From: Cyanophora paradoxa
Lineage: Eukaryota > Glaucocystophyceae > Cyanophorales > Cyanophoraceae
NCBI GenBank assembly: GCA_004431415.1
Contig: QPMI01000524.1
Coordinates: 1-64,000 of the forward strand
Direction of reading: 5' to 3'
Length of the DNA stretch: 64,000 bases
The translations under genes were made by a program, and so were the position numbers. Within the stretch, counting starts at the first letter, position 1; every line of letters begins with the position of its first letter. Positions 12,352-24,911 of the stretch are shown here, piece after piece. The notes under the pieces are model-generated. The model ran no database searches and was not told the DNA's origin. It was given only the letters and a program-made list of their open reading frames with translations.

Positions 12352-14232
12352 CTAAAGGTTTAGAAACAAGGCACTGGCTGCTACACCTTCATAATTGCGT
12401 CCACGACGAAGGGGGCGTTTCCAAACCAAATCCCGCGCCTCCATCCAGCCGTGCAGATGAAGGTGTGGACCTTGTTCAGGGCGTTCCAGGCACTGGGTTT
12501 GATCTGGGAGCAAATGCTGACCGCAATCTCCAAGTACTGCAAACGAGCGGGGAGCGGGGAGCGGGGATTGGAATGGATTGAATGCAGGGTTGTGGCGCGG
12601 ACTCACTCGCAATTCTGTGCAGCGCTCGATCACGCTCTCCATGGCGCCACCTTGGTTCTCATCTCCACGCTGACCGAAGTCGAGAGCGTGGAGGCGGGGC
12701 GCCAGGGGACAAGTGGCCATGGCAAAGTGTCCTCATCCACCTCATCGAGTACAAGCGATTGGAGCTGTGTGAGCGCGGGGATGACGTTGAGGCTCTTTGT
12801 ATGCTATCGACCTCATTGGAACCGGCAACGCCGAGCTGCAGCGCTGAGTGCGCGAAGGCGCTGTCAGCAGGGGTAGCAAGCGAGCTGGAGAGAGCACCCG
12901 GACATGCGCACACTTGAGGGCAGTAATTCGGCCTAGTGGGGCAAAGTCGGCGATGTTGCGAGTTCGCAAAGCGAGGTGCTCGAGGGTCAGTAACTGTACG
13001 AGCGGCTCGAGGGAGACCTGGAGAAGCGTGACCTCCTCTTCACCGTTGTCTTCATCATCTGGGTCCGCTCCGATAGAAAACACAAGGGAGAGTGCTGCGG
13101 CATCGTGCGGGTGCGAACATTAAAATGGTGATGATGGGTGCGGGGGCGCGTAGAAATACTAGGCAATGGAGTGGTGGCAGGCTGTGTTGTGCACGCAAGC
13201 GGAGGGAGGGGGGACGGGTCGAAGGGGAAGTGGGAGGAACTTACATTTTAGGGAAGGCTGACGAGAGGGCGGAGGCGTCAGGGGCAAAGTACGTTGTCTC
13301 CGGATACAAGTTCCGAATATGAATTGAAGATGCAGCTTATGGAGGTACTTCAAGGCCCTTTCGCCAGGAGGTCAAATGCATTGAATACGACGATTGGGAG
13401 CAGGCCGCCGCTAGAGGATGGCTCCGACAGGATGCTCGCCCGTAACTCTGTGAGAGCAGGCCCTTGGTTGCCAGGTATTCGAACGCAGGCTGGCTTAGCG
13501 ATATCTGATCGCGCTCCAAACCGTAGCGCGCATCTAGATCGAGACAGGTGAGGTTGACGAACGATGGATCGCTGAGGCACGCGACGTTCTCCGGCTTGAA
13601 GACGTAGGTAAAGCCATTCATCCCATCCAAGGCAAGTCGGATGGCGCGCAGAGAAGTCGGAGAGAAGCGGACGAACGGAGTCAAAACGCAAGTTTGGACT
13701 GGATTATCAAGGACGACTTCTGTGGGCCGCGGGTATGGCCGCTGGAATCTGGGAGGACGGTCCTGCGATGCAACGGCGTGTTGGATTCATGGGATGCTCG
13801 ACCTCGCAGGGACGCACTAGCAGTAAGATTCCATGTGGACATCCTCAATTCCGGCACCGCCGCTGCCGCGCGAATGCACGCATTGGCGAGGTCATCCAGA
13901 CGATGTTCCGCCTTTCCGAGGCGGCTTTCCACGGTCTGCAGACTGAAGAATGCCCGCGGCGCCCGCAGTAGGGTTCTGAACCGACGACAAACTTGCCCGA
14001 GCGGGACGAGCACGTGCATGTCAACGCGGTCGATGCGCTTTGATTCCAACGGATGCTCCGGCATAGATAAAAGTGATTCGGCGTACGAGCAACAGCCGCC
14101 GGGCAACACCGTCCCGACCACGAGCTGGCTTGCAAGCGCAATTATCTTGGCGAGTAACTCGTCCGGCAGACATAAGATGTTGACCTGCGGTTGCCATCTC
14201 CATGAACAGATTATGACAGGGCATGTGATCAC
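12352..14232 (-). CDS. F-box protein with leucine-rich segments
   Basis: After an acceptor (CCGCAG) the minus strand reads VNILCLPDELLAKIIALAS, then LVPLGQVCRRFRTLLRAPRA about 70 residues later. This is the L-P-x-E/D-L-L plus V-C-R-x-(W/F) spacing of an F-box, stretched by an insertion. F-box proteins link substrates to SCF ubiquitin ligases through Skp1. Downstream exons carry leucine-rich segments typical of the C-terminal half: CLSDPSFVNLTCLDLDARYG (13,684-13,337) and LVQLLTLEHLALRTRNIAD (13,083-12,742), then LHALDFGQRGDE (12,720-12,352). Introns between these blocks are inferred because the frame changes each time, and one or more changes may be indels. The 3' end is uncertain. A true intact gene or a decayed member of a large fungal F-box family are both possible. 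Confidence 0.5.
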
Positions 14233-14469
14233 AAGCTATAGCGGCACGCGTACGCACGACATTTACATTCAGGTGGGAACTATGCGCAACACGTCGTCGC
14301 CTCTTTCCCATCTGCTGGAAGCTGAGCACTTCGAGCCCGTTCGGGGAGACTTTAATTTTTTGGAGGGGGCGTACGTGAACTGAGAGTGTTGGTGAACGAT
14401 CGGGAAAGTAGAGTTAGTTCTGAATTTGAAATTTTCGTCGTCCCGTCATTCGAGCTTCTGTCGACGTGC

Positions 14470-16870
14470 AATGGCTCGCCTTCCGAAGGCTGCTGCTGCT
14501 GCCGCCTCAGCTGCAGCGGAGAAGACGGACAGCGTGCTCGAGAAGAAGAAGTCTGCCGTAGGCGCGTCACCGTCGAAGCCTGAGATCGGCGAGTCAGCCG
14601 GCAAGTCACAACTCCCTGACATCGACCCGAGCTCGAGTCGGAGTCACCGCCGGTGCCCAGCAAGCCGGTGGGCGGCACGGCGCAGGTTGCGCTGACGGGG
14701 TGCGTCTGCATTTAATCGCTCGCCGAGGCGACATGATCCGGAATTTAGCTGACGGTCAATGCATAAACAGGATGAACGCTGGCGCTCCATCGGAAGGAGC
14801 AGCCGCAGCTGCTGCTCCGGAGGCGGGCCGTCACGCACTTCGAATGGCGGCTTGTACACTGCTGACGTTGACAAAGTGTACGCAGTCCAAGATTGCGCAA
14901 ACATTGTTTAAAAAATGTTACGCTGAATTCCGACGCCGCGTAGGTCCGGAGCTCTCACGGCAAATGGCGCGCCTAAGGAAAATGTGATGCTGTCGTACGT
15001 GGTCCACCCTCATTAGGCCCCATCCGTGATAATCGTCGGAAAATCTGATATCTTGCAGGCCCGTCAAGAAGATGATCGTGAATGTGGGCGCACGTTCACG
15101 GAAATGAAGGAGGGGAGAGACTTTAATGGCGTCGTGCGGATCGCGAACATGCACACCATCACTGGAAAGACTGGAGGCGATACATCCGTGCTACACTGGA
15201 AGATGAGGTGCGCAATGACGTTAAGCCGAACGGGCAGGGACTTTGCCGTCGGAGCTTACGCAAGGCAGCTTGGGACAAAGTGCGCTCCGTATATTCACCG
15301 GAGCCATGGTAAAAAATTCGAAGGAGATACTCTCATCGATCAAGTGAACAAAATAACCGAACAACTGAACATGAGCTGCAACACGGACGAAATGGTGAGT
15401 TGCACTTTACGTGTTACTCTAACGGATATATCAGGATACTGACAAAGATCACATGAAACAGTACCTGATAATGCAAGCCTCCAAAAATGCTCGGCATCTG
15501 GTGAAGGGGACTGCGACTGAAAAGATGGCTTGGCCATTGACGCGAGACCGCAATCTGGCCAAGGAGATCCAGATCAACTCTGGTAATGCAGGTCTAATCA
15601 TATTCGAATCAGTGCATGAGGAGGTCGGTCACTCTTGATTTTATTGTTTGTTCGATACCATATACGCACGCCGTGACCAATTCCCGTGCGCTAGGACTCA
15701 CGTCTCAGCGGGCTTCCCCATAAAATTATGAACATGGATCGCACGTCATTCGTCATGATGCGTTACGACATCGTGTCCGATTTCAAGGCCGCCGCAGTGG
15801 ACTACATGAATGTCAACAAACAGTGCGACTCAAACAGGTTCAGCGAATGTGCGTCAAATGTAATCTGAAGAAAATGGATAAGATTCCATAGTCGTCATAT
15901 TGCGCCTTATCTTTATAGCAGACAATGTTCATTGCGTTATCAAGGAGGAAGAGGACGGATACGTGTGCATGGATAAGCTTGGATTTAAGGTGTCAGCTCG
16001 TTTCGGAGTGAACGCGAAGGTTGATACGCTTGGTGTGCTGTTCGACAACTACAGCAACGATGGGGTTGCAGACATCATCGTTTCGTTCGCGGAGGTGCGG
16101 CAGCTATAACATGGATTTTTACAGAAAGGAATCAGGATTAACTCGTACGACGTGCGTGCAGTTCAAATTCGAGAGACCCTCCGGCACGCCGACCGAACTG
16201 TGGTTTGGCTACTTCTCCGATGTGATGGGCTTGCGGAATACGAGGAGAAAAAGAAGACCCTGCCGGCAGGGTTTGCCACCAAGTCAATCAAAATTCCGGA
16301 TGTGAATGCTCGCTTGCATGCATCTGTACCGTTCGGAAATGCGTCCAACCGACTTGGTGCGAGAGTCCTGCCAATCTGGTTATAGACTGTATACTCATTT
16401 CGTACAGCACTTTTCGCCGGTACCGGTGGTAGTGCCCGACAGGGAGCGTCCCTCTTCTTGCGGCTGCTGGACAAATGTCTGCACCGATGGAAGTCCTGTC
16501 AAGGTCGGGAATGGGAGCTCAGGAACGGGAGCGAATGGGAGCTCAAGCTCGCCGATGGCAGTTTCAGCAATGCACATGCCAATGCAGTCGTGCATGAGCT
16601 TGAAGGAAAATCCGTTCGCGGTCACTCGCGAACGCACCGGAAGTGAGGCATCTTTCCCAACCGGACTGGTTGAGCGCGAGGTACAGACCTACGCAATCAT
16701 GCGCAGCTCATACGTCACGTTACAGCTAAGCCTATCGATGGCGCAGGCAACCATCGCAAAGCGTAAGAAGAGAGGGAACGACAGAGCCAAGACTTCGAAG
16801 AAACAGAAAAGCGAAGACGTGGAGAGGAGGCGGAGGAGGACGATGACGAAGGCGAGGATGAGAATTAAAG
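14470..16870 (+). CDS. Unrecognised multi-exon gene with acidic tail
   Basis: The start MARLPKAAAAAASAAAEKTD at 14,470 leads into a Ser/Pro-rich segment ending at a GTGCGT donor near 14,700. Later exons join in frame by eye. DQVNKITEQLNMSCNTDEM meets GTGAGT at about 15,394. KQYLIMQASKNARHLVKG runs to 15,623, then an acceptor at about 15,697 gives DSRLSGLPHKIMNMDRTSF. An intron from about 15,849 rejoins at SDNVHCVIKEEEDGY (15,921), and FDNYSNDGVADIIVSFAE is followed by a 39-nt intron with a CTATAAC branch site. The last large exon contains KSIKIPDVNARLHASVPFGN. An acidic frame (EEAEEDDDEGEDEN) ends at about 16,869 and may be the C-terminus. The consistent splice signals make this one of the better-supported unknown genes. 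No family is recognised. Confidence 0.5.
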
Positions 16871-17214
16871 CGAACGATACTCGACACAGCTCCGATCTAT
16901 TTACTTCCATGGGGGTTTTTAATTTGAGACCATTTGGCCTGTACAGCAAAGTGGTTCACGGGTAGTAACTGGGTAGCAAGTATGTAAGCAGTGAGAGTGT
17001 TTTTGTACAGCAATTCGCGTCACACACGAGATAAAGAGTGTACTTGAATATAGATACAGTTTCATGCAACAGAAACAGTAGAGCAGTCCATGCTTCCTGG
17101 ACAAGACATGGAAATCTAGGGCCTATGGATGGCCCGGCGCAGAAGGCGCCACGGCATTTGCGATCAGCGGCGAGATTGCGATGATCAGGGGTTGAGATAA
17201 TGCTAAATTTTCAA

Positions 17215-19317
17215 TTAATATCGCACTAACATACATGTGAACCCGCTACGGAGTACGCTGCGGAAGTCGCAGTAATGGCTCGGGATGCGAATGAGGGCTG
17301 TCGCCCCGCCCGAGTGCCCACGGCAATCTGAGGGACGGTCATCGCACAGCGCAAGGGGTGAGGCTGTCGATGGGCATGTACCAATCCAGGTTGTTTTGGA
17401 GAAGCAGCTAGGCAAGTGACGGCATGGACAACTATGGTACAGGATGCGCATCTGGGAGCCGCTGATGGCATGGGTTCCAAGGTAGGGACGGAGGAGAGCC
17501 CGGAGACTGAGCTTGAGGACAGGATGGTCGAGCTGGCCCAGTGGCAATGTCCAGACGATGTCAGCGGGGCCCGGCGTGAGGTCATAGATAAGGAGGTACT
17601 GGCCACCCCTTGAACGGGTGGCGATGACGAAAAGAGCCCAGCATTGGCAGAAAGGCGGACGCATTAAATCGGGCGTACGCCCTGGGCAGCGGAGCAACGT
17701 GAACGGCCTCGAGAACCATGGGGCAGAGCCAGAGCCAGCAGGCATCGGGCGCAGGCGGACGAGCGCGAGGCGATCCTCCAGGGTAACAATCACGAGTTGG
17801 GCAAGCCGCCGCTCCTCCTCAGGGTAATCTACAGGGGCAGGCCGAATGGAAGCGGCGGCGGAGGCGGCGGGCCCCCGGGCGCCGCGGCAGCGCCGGTGCC
17901 GGCGGCGTGCGCCGCGCTGGGTCGAAGCCTTGCAAGAAGAAATGCACACCTGCACCCCAACGCTTCAATGGCCGGCGGGGTGAGCGCGGCTTGCACCACC
18001 GCGGCGCTTACCCCCGGGACAATGCGGGCCGTGGAGCCAGGGTGGCGGTATCCGCGAGATCTAGAGACGCCAGCACTACCGCGCAACCTCATCACAGGCT
18101 GCGCTGATCTGGGAGATGAGTGACGGGCGAACCACAATTCGGTGTGGGTCCATCGGGGGCTGCGCGTTGAGCAACTCGGCGGAGGGCAAAAAGAGTGCCT
18201 GGATACATCTGCAGGCCCTCTGGTGCGTTTGCGGGAGCAGCCCAACAAATGAGGGGGCGGCGTGCACGTTCCAGAGCCAGCAAAGGTGCAGTAGATCCAG
18301 CGCCCTTCCGCGGTAGGGTCGTGTGTAGAGGCGTCCAACGGGCAGGGCGGAGCGCCGGGATGCCTGGATTTGCCCACCAAGCGGAAGAGGGGGCCCGGCA
18401 GACGGTGGGAATAACCGCTGAGACAGGCAGAGGGTTCGAGTCGCCGCCAGCAGTGCACTCCACCACCGGCCGCCGGCTCTTCAAGTTCGATATCCTCAAG
18501 CGGCCTGTCTGCGCAGGGAGATCAGGGGACAGCTATTGAGTCGGCACGGCGACAAGGACGGCAGTGCGCCTGGGTGCCAACAATCACGATGTTATTGTCG
18601 TGGAGGCTGAAGGTGATGGCGGTCGGCCACTGGGGGTTATCGCTAGGTCCTTCGGCATCGCCCCTCATCAATCCAAACCGTTCCCAGCGCGCGTGCCGTC
18701 CGTACACACTGACCAGGTAGTGTTACAGAGCGTACATTCGAGAGTACGGAGGCGGGGCGCGGGGGTACCTGAAGAGGTAACCTGCGGTGCCAAGGGAGGC
18801 GAGCATGTACGCGTCGTTCTGCGCCAGCGTCGATGCCGAATAGCGAGACATCCTGCATGCAGGCAGGCGCGCGCACGCGAGAGACGGCAAGGGTAGGGAG
18901 GGCGTGGGCCGCCCGATTCGATCCAACGCGATGCAGCGCATCCGGCGGCAGCTCCAGAGAGTGCGTGAACATCAGTGGCACCGCCACGGCCAGAGCACCA
19001 TGCGCTCCGGTAACCTCGGTCGACCCTTGCGATTCTCCACCTTCTGATGGCTGCAGCTGAGGTGCCACTGCCGGCGCCGCACCTGCCCCACCTGGAACGG
19101 CGCCCACCGCGGCGGCGCCAAGGGGGGGGGAGGGTGCCACTGCCTCAGCCCCGCCGAGGGCCGCACCAGGGACCGCTCCGCCTGGGCCAGGGGCGTGTGC
19201 AGACTGAGGCACGGGGATCATTGGCCCACGGGACAGGCGAGAATTGGTTCCACGTCGAGGTCGATTTCCTGTAGTTAGATTAGAACATAAGCAACGGCAG
19301 AGCACCGTGCTGAGCAA
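17215..19317 (-). CDS. Possible beta-propeller-like gene, exon structure unresolved
   Basis: Short minus-strand segments alternate hydrophobic strands with turns, as in degenerate WD-type repeats: DAYMLASLGTAGYLFRYP (about 18,770), WPTAITFSLHDNNIVIVGTQ (about 18,575), and GGQYLLIYDLTPGPADIVW (about 17,600). They lie in different frames separated by plausible short introns. A long Gly/Ala/Pro-rich segment (19,317-19,000) precedes them. No ligand or catalytic site is visible. The assignment to a propeller rests only on the strand pattern, and the frames could also belong to more than one gene. Confidence 0.3.
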
Positions 19318-19579
19318 CGGCGCACAATGGGGACCATTCCATCAATGTCTAGGGGGCCGGGTGGGGGCGGTTCTTGCTTCGGAGCATCCTTTGGAGCCGG
19401 TCGACGCCAGTGGTACTTCTGCGCTTTTCCGCAGCGATTCAGGCTCGTGACGGAGTCACTAACAGCCGGGCCCGAGAGAGCTGCTGAGCGTGAGGAGCGC
19501 GTAGAGACGTAGCGGAGGGCGAAGCGCACGGCAGATGCCAAAGGAAAAGGCGATAGCAGCGACGGGTGAAGGCCGTGGT

Positions 19580-20579
19580 TCAACCACCTGAGGCAGGACG
19601 CGAACCACCTGTAGATTTCAAATGAAAGATCCGCCTTCCGATGAGGGCGTGCTCACAAATGAATAGGGAGGGATGTCCGCCATCGCCGTTAACGTTGCAG
19701 ACGGCGCAACGTCGGTCGTAAGGGAGCTTGAAGAAGTTGAGTACTGACATTGGGCGTTCTGCGCATGAGTTGGTGCCTGCAGACGAACAGGCAGTCACAC
19801 TTGATCTTGAGCGGGAAGGGATAACCGATGATGAATTCGAGGGCGGGGCTCCATCGCTGGCGGGGGAGCTTGCATGGAATGGAGCGGGTATTGAAGATTG
19901 GCATTGACCGGGACGCAATGGGCCGACAATTGCAAGTGCGATAGCTCTGGATCATACGTATCGGTTTCTGAGCTCGAGCCGGGACTATCGACAAGCTCGA
20001 CGAGCTCCACATTGCCGCTTGCGGGCGGTGACGTCGACGTCGGCAACTCTACGATGTGCTTCCGCTTCTTCCGGCTTTCCATCATGACTTGCGCACTTGC
20101 ACCGGCTTCAGTCTGCGTTCCCTGGTCAACCCTGTGCATGCCTCTCGGATGCAGGCAAAAGTGGGGACGCTGATGCTGCTGGCGCACACTGATAGCGGCG
20201 GACTGCACCTGAACTGGACCGATCTCTTGCCGTGTGGCTGATTCGAACTGCGCATGAACGTCTGCGAGTTCAGCTTGTGCTCTGCCAAGTGCTGCTTCTG
20301 CTAGTTCGACCCTAGCCTGTGCCTCCGCCAATTTGCGGCCAAGATCCACGACTGTTTCACCTGCAGTGCGTTCGAAAGCATACGTTGATGCAGCCTAAGG
20401 CGGCGGACCTCGTCCAGGCGCCGACATGGGCAGATCTCCCTAGCTCGCACGCTGAAACGGGTACATAAATCATTCACATCCCATGCGTTTATATGAGGCC
20501 CTCGGCAGTGACCCAGATCAAATGATCGCCGAACCAGGCTTAGGCGAGCGTCGAGTAGCACTGTTAAATAGCAGGACAC
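19580..20579 (-). CDS. Coiled-coil protein with Cys-rich C-terminus
   Basis: An upstream minus-strand exon ends near RRLDEVRRLRLHQRMLSNAL. After a short intron a strong coiled coil begins (LGRKLAEAQARVELAEAALG, 20,349 downward) with heptads for about 40 residues. A linker contains a basic ESRKKRKHI patch (possible nuclear signal), then an acidic Ser-rich stretch. In another frame, after a probable intron, the C-terminal part has a Cys/His cluster (RRCAVCNVNGDGGHPSLFIC) that could bind zinc. This architecture is common among lineage-specific basidiomycete genes but I cannot name a family. It lies head-to-tail just downstream of EXO5 on the same strand. Confidence 0.4.
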
Positions 20580-20613
20580 TTGGTAAGTATGTCATCACTA
20601 ATCATGGCCACTG

Positions 20614-22616
20614 TCAGGCTACTACATGTACGTCAACCGGAGTCCAGATCGCAGGAGATCTAGAGGCCGAGGGGCCAGCCGACCAAGGCGGTGGATTGTG
20701 GCGAGAGCGTTGCGCAGGCCTTAAAGGACATGCGTCGCACTGTAGAGCGTACTGACACCACGCGCACTTATATCCGGCCTCCACGTCCGGCACACCTGCC
20801 GCGGCGCCTGTCCGTAAAACAAGCACGCCCGGCACAAGAGGTGCATGCGCACCGTATGCAGGGCGATCCCCATCCCAGTATGCTGCAAGATCTACCAGCA
20901 ACGTTGACAGCCATATTGGATTGTATATGCATCCCTCCTCGGCAATGAGACTCCCATCCTGTTGCCACTGCGCAATTTCATATCAGGACGGGCGACGATA
21001 GATATAAACAGGAGAAGAGGACATCACATGGTAGCGGACACGGAGGTCGATATCAGAAAGTGGTACGTAGTTGAGGGCGTTACGTGCAAGGATAGAAAGA
21101 CTTGATAGGTCAAATGATTTAGGCACAATGCCAATCGACAAGGCATGGTCCCTCAGGGCAGGACATAGTTGCACCTGCACCATTTCAATGGGCAAGGGAT
21201 GATTATGTGATTAATTATAAGGACATGGCACGGGGTAGTGAGGCGCACCTCAGAGTCGAGACCCATGTCGCGGCAGAAAGATGACCAGTTAAATGCAGTA
21301 ATCTCGAGGTATTGGGAGGATGTTGCAGGGACCGCAGCCGACTGTAATACGGTCACTAACACATACACAGATGGATATATCATGTGCGTTGCCCCCCAGA
21401 ACATCCGGAACAAATGAGCATAAACGGCATGTATGGGGCAGAAACGGAAGAGAGGGTGCACCAGGCTTGGCAGACGAAGTACAAACTGCGTTAACGTGGT
21501 CTCTGTGCGGCTTATCAGTGCACTAATCTTTCGGCAGGGCGCATGTATAAACTGAGGGGGTCAGGGAGAGGGCCGTAAGCACCGTCTCCGGAGGCGCACA
21601 GGTCTCAGCTTTGAACTCAAGTCCGGAGCAGGTAAGGGTGTGCCGGAGACCCCTATAGAAGAAAGTACAAGACCGTCAAAGAGGCACTTGTACAGTGAGA
21701 GTTGGAGGCGCGTTTGCTCCTTCTGTAACTCCCGCGGTACAGTACGCAGTGCTCGCGTTTTGTGATCGACGATGATTACACGTCCTCTTTCGCGGTCCTG
21801 CGTAGGGGGTGGGCGCCGGCAACGGAAAGCCAAAATAAGCGAACCAGCCGGATCTCGTCAATTATACCAATTAGGAGGAAACCACCAACATAACCAAACA
21901 CTGGCATTCCCTCGTCTGCGATTGCATAGAATGAGTGTACGGACAACCTTGAAATGTCACCAGGGTCGAATGACTACGTACAATGCCCGCCGTGGCAAGC
22001 TCTTGCAGGCAAGCGATGAAGTTCAATAGTCGCACAGCATGTAGGTCTTCAGCAGTCTGCGTACGGTTGAAACCGTTAATGTAACATTGTAAGTATGGAT
22101 ACAGCAGAGTCGTGCTGAATGGTTTTCACACCTCAACGTCAATATCGACGAACGTGTGCAGCTCTGCCTCCAGGGTTTCGTGTCTTCGAGAGCCTTCCTT
22201 CATTGCCGCTGTTTGAATGGGTCGCTCTCCGGTGGTCAGAGCCAGTTCTACTGCCCTTTCACACCACAGCTGCGAAAAACACATAAAATCATCTACAGAG
22301 GTGATTACCACTTGCAAATAAAGACTGAATGCACAAGACCAGTGAGACGCCTAGCGCACCTGAGAGCACAGCTGTGTGACAGAGAAGTAGACCTTCTTGA
22401 ATCTCTTCCGGGAGGATCGGTAGGAAAGAGGTCCTCAATGTCGTTATTTGCGAATTCGTGGGTAGTACTGCATGAACTTCCGAAAGCATGCGTGTTTATT
22501 ACACGGCGATTCGCAGCGGCCGCAGTCAGTGCTGCTTCTATCTCCGCCATCTCTTCATCTCCCACGATCTCCACTTCGATGTGAGACATTACACGGACAC
22601 TGCATGCAGAAGACAT
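20614..22616 (-). CDS. EXO5: Exonuclease V (EXO5/Dem1 family)
   Basis: A single-strand-specific PD-(D/E)XK nuclease of the RecB type with an iron-sulfur cluster, acting in nuclear and mitochondrial DNA maintenance in fungi. Exons read on the minus strand: 22616-22360 (ends RKRFKKVYFSVTQLCSQ), 22269-22132 (starts LWCERAVELAL, with the first cluster Cys), 22056-21978 (AEDLHAVRLLNFIACLQEL), 21915-21845 (MPVFGYVGGFLLIGIIDEIR, with the active-site Asp), 21797 onward (GRVIIVDHKTRALRTVP, with the D-x-K nuclease signature, then LQLSLYKCLFDG), one or two exons between about 21.5 and 21.0 kb ending LRVRYH, and 20967-20614. The last exon holds AAYWDGDRPAYGA and then YKCAWCQYALQCDAC, supplying the remaining cluster cysteines. 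The visible splice sites are GT-AG and keep frame. Uncertain points are a small frame change inside the first exon near 22,440 and the exon around 21.3 kb. Confidence 0.9.
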
Positions 22617-22899
22617 GATTACTGGATTTTAGGGTGTGGGCAGGGACATAAGCAGGAGTTTGGCACGTGACCTAGAACTCATAGGCGGACGTGAGAAAAC
22701 TAGGTGGTCCCCAAGATAGCGCATCACGGATAAGACTAGTGGCACACAGGTGAAAGCAACAACGTATAAGCGATAGCAGCGGCGGAGGCAGCGGATGATG
22801 AAAGATGGAGCAGAATCACGAAGACCCAACCTGACGGAGATCAGGACGTCAGCGATTTGTGTCTATCTTGAGATCTAGAGCAGGGCTCAGCCTGAACGC

Positions 22900-23640
22900 T
22901 AACCGCAGCGGTGAGGGCCAGAGGAACAGACGAAGAATTCCGGATGAGTTCTACGCAGCCGCCGGCAAGAACGGAGCGCGGTAACAGGTGAGCAGTCGGC
23001 CAAAGAAGCGGCCGGCGGGGGGCAGAGCGTGTTAAGAGGTAAGCAGTAAATGTAGGCTAAAGCAGCGGGCGGCGAGGATGGTACGTCTTAATCGGTGAGG
23101 GCTAGTCGAAAATAGAGGCCGGCGGAGCGGAGCGTGTTTAGCAGGCCAAAGCGAAGGCAATCGGCGGCGGCGGAGCGGCCGGCAGGAGAGGAGCACGCTA
23201 AGCATTCCGAGACTGCGGCCGGCGAGGGCGGAGCGTGTTAACCGGTAGAGGCGACCTAAACGTCGAAGCAGCAGCCGGCGAGGCCGGAGCTTGTTAACCG
23301 GTAAGAGCTAGCTATACGCCGAAGCAGCAGCCGGCGAGGTCGGAGCTTGATAACCGGCAAGGGCTAGCTGTACGCCGAATCAGCAGCCGGTGAGGACGGA
23401 GCGGGATAAGCGGCAAAGGCTAGGGCAAAACGGCCGGCTGGAACGGAGCGCCGGCTGGAACGGAGGCCAGTGCAGCGGCTGGCTGGAACGGAGCGCGGCG
23501 GCTAGAACGGAGTGCGGCCGGCGGAGCGAGCAAGTTTAGGCCAGTGCAGCGGCCGGCTGGAACGGAGCGCGGCCGCGGAGCGCAGGCCAAATCAGTGGCC
23601 GGGGCCGGCGGCCCGGAGTGGCTTAAGCAGGCCGAATCAA
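22900..23640. repeat. GC-rich minisatellite, ~60-bp units
   Basis: Degenerate head-to-tail units built on GCAGCCGGCGAGG, CGGAGC, then TGTTAACCGGTAAGAGCTAG and TACGCCGAA. The best-preserved copies lie at 23,265-23,400. Toward 23,640 the units shorten to CCGGCTGGAACGGAGCG. It directly abuts the left end of the foldback element and has no credible coding frame. Confidence 0.7.
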
Positions 23641-23809
23641 ACAAGAGCAGGATGCGAGGTCACCTGCCTATGTCATCGGCGCACCTGCGAACTTGCGTCG
23701 AGCCGATCGAAAGGATGGTGGAGACTTGAAAGGGGTACAGGCTCATTGCTAAACGACCGTGGGCCACTATATCTGCACTTTTGGAGTATTGCAATACCTT
23801 CGACAGAAT

Positions 23810-24200
23810 CTGCGACAGAATCAGTCGATAAAATTCGACTGATTCGGTCGACCGATTCTGGCCCAAAATCAGTCGATCGACTGATTCTGTCGATCGACTG
23901 ATTTTGTCGACCGATTCTGGCGCAGAATCAGTCGATAAAATTCGACTGATTCGGTCGACCGATTCTGGCGCAAAATCAGTCGATCGACTGATTCTGTCGA
24001 TCGACTGATTTTGTCGACCGATTCTGGCGCAGAATCAGTCGATAAAATTCGACTGATTCGGTCGACCGATTCTGTCGCAGAATCAGTCGATCGACTGATT
24101 CTGTCGATCGACTGATTTTGTCGACCGATTCTGGCGCAGAATCAGTCGATAAAATTCGACTGATTCGGTCGACCGATTCTGGCGCAGAATCAGTCGATCA
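23810..24200. repeat. Left terminal array of palindromic ~107-bp units
   Basis: About four units, each built from AATCAGTCGATCGACTGATT (itself a perfect palindrome), TCGGTCGACCGATTCTGGCG and GATAAAATTCGACTGATTCG. Nearly every element is self-complementary, so each unit can extrude a hairpin. The same unit forms the right array in inverted orientation. Confidence 0.9.
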
Positions 24201-24911
24201 GTTGTGTTTTATCGTATAATAATTTCACCCTTATCTGTCGATCTATTTCTTATATATATATAATATCAACTGAAATCAATTATAGCCAGTTCTGAAAAAT
24301 ATTGTGTTATATATAATTATACGCAGCCCTTGCTACCGCCTGCTGCATCCGTCCATATGCAGCAATCCTGGACTGGCCCAGGCGCCTTCCCGGACCCAGC
24401 GGTCCAGCATCCCAGCAGGCAGCACAAATAGCCCCCAGCAAATCCGTGTGAGGCAGCGTGGCACGGGGGCCTAGCAAGAGTAGCCAAAGAGACTAGTACT
24501 AGTACTACGTCGGCACGTCCCCCTGCGGCCCGCGGCCAGGGCAAAGGTCTCCGGCCAAAATTGAGCGGCGCCGGCCGCGGGGCGGGCCCGCCGTCACGGC
24601 GGGAGCTCCGAGCTCGCGGGGCCGCAGGGGCCGCGCCCGGTGGCGGCGGCGGGGCGGCGGGGGCGGGCCACCTTCTCCGCGGCGCGCTCCTCCAGGAGGG
24701 CCCGCAGCGCCTCCAGCTTCACCGGCTGCGCCCCGCCGCCCCGTCGGCCTCGGCGGGGGCGGGGCCCAGCGCGAGCACCTCGAGGCGGCGGCGGGAGAGC
24801 GAAGCCCGCGAGTCGATGCGCGGGCGCGGCCTGCGCGGGCGCGCGTAAGGCGGCGCGGGCGGCGGGCGGCGGGCGGGGAAGGGGCGCGGGGCGCACGGGG
24901 TACGCGGCCGG

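Noticed and set aside
23810-24200. CRISPR-like array.
   Set aside because: The repeats are contiguous palindromic units without unique spacers, in a eukaryotic sequence.
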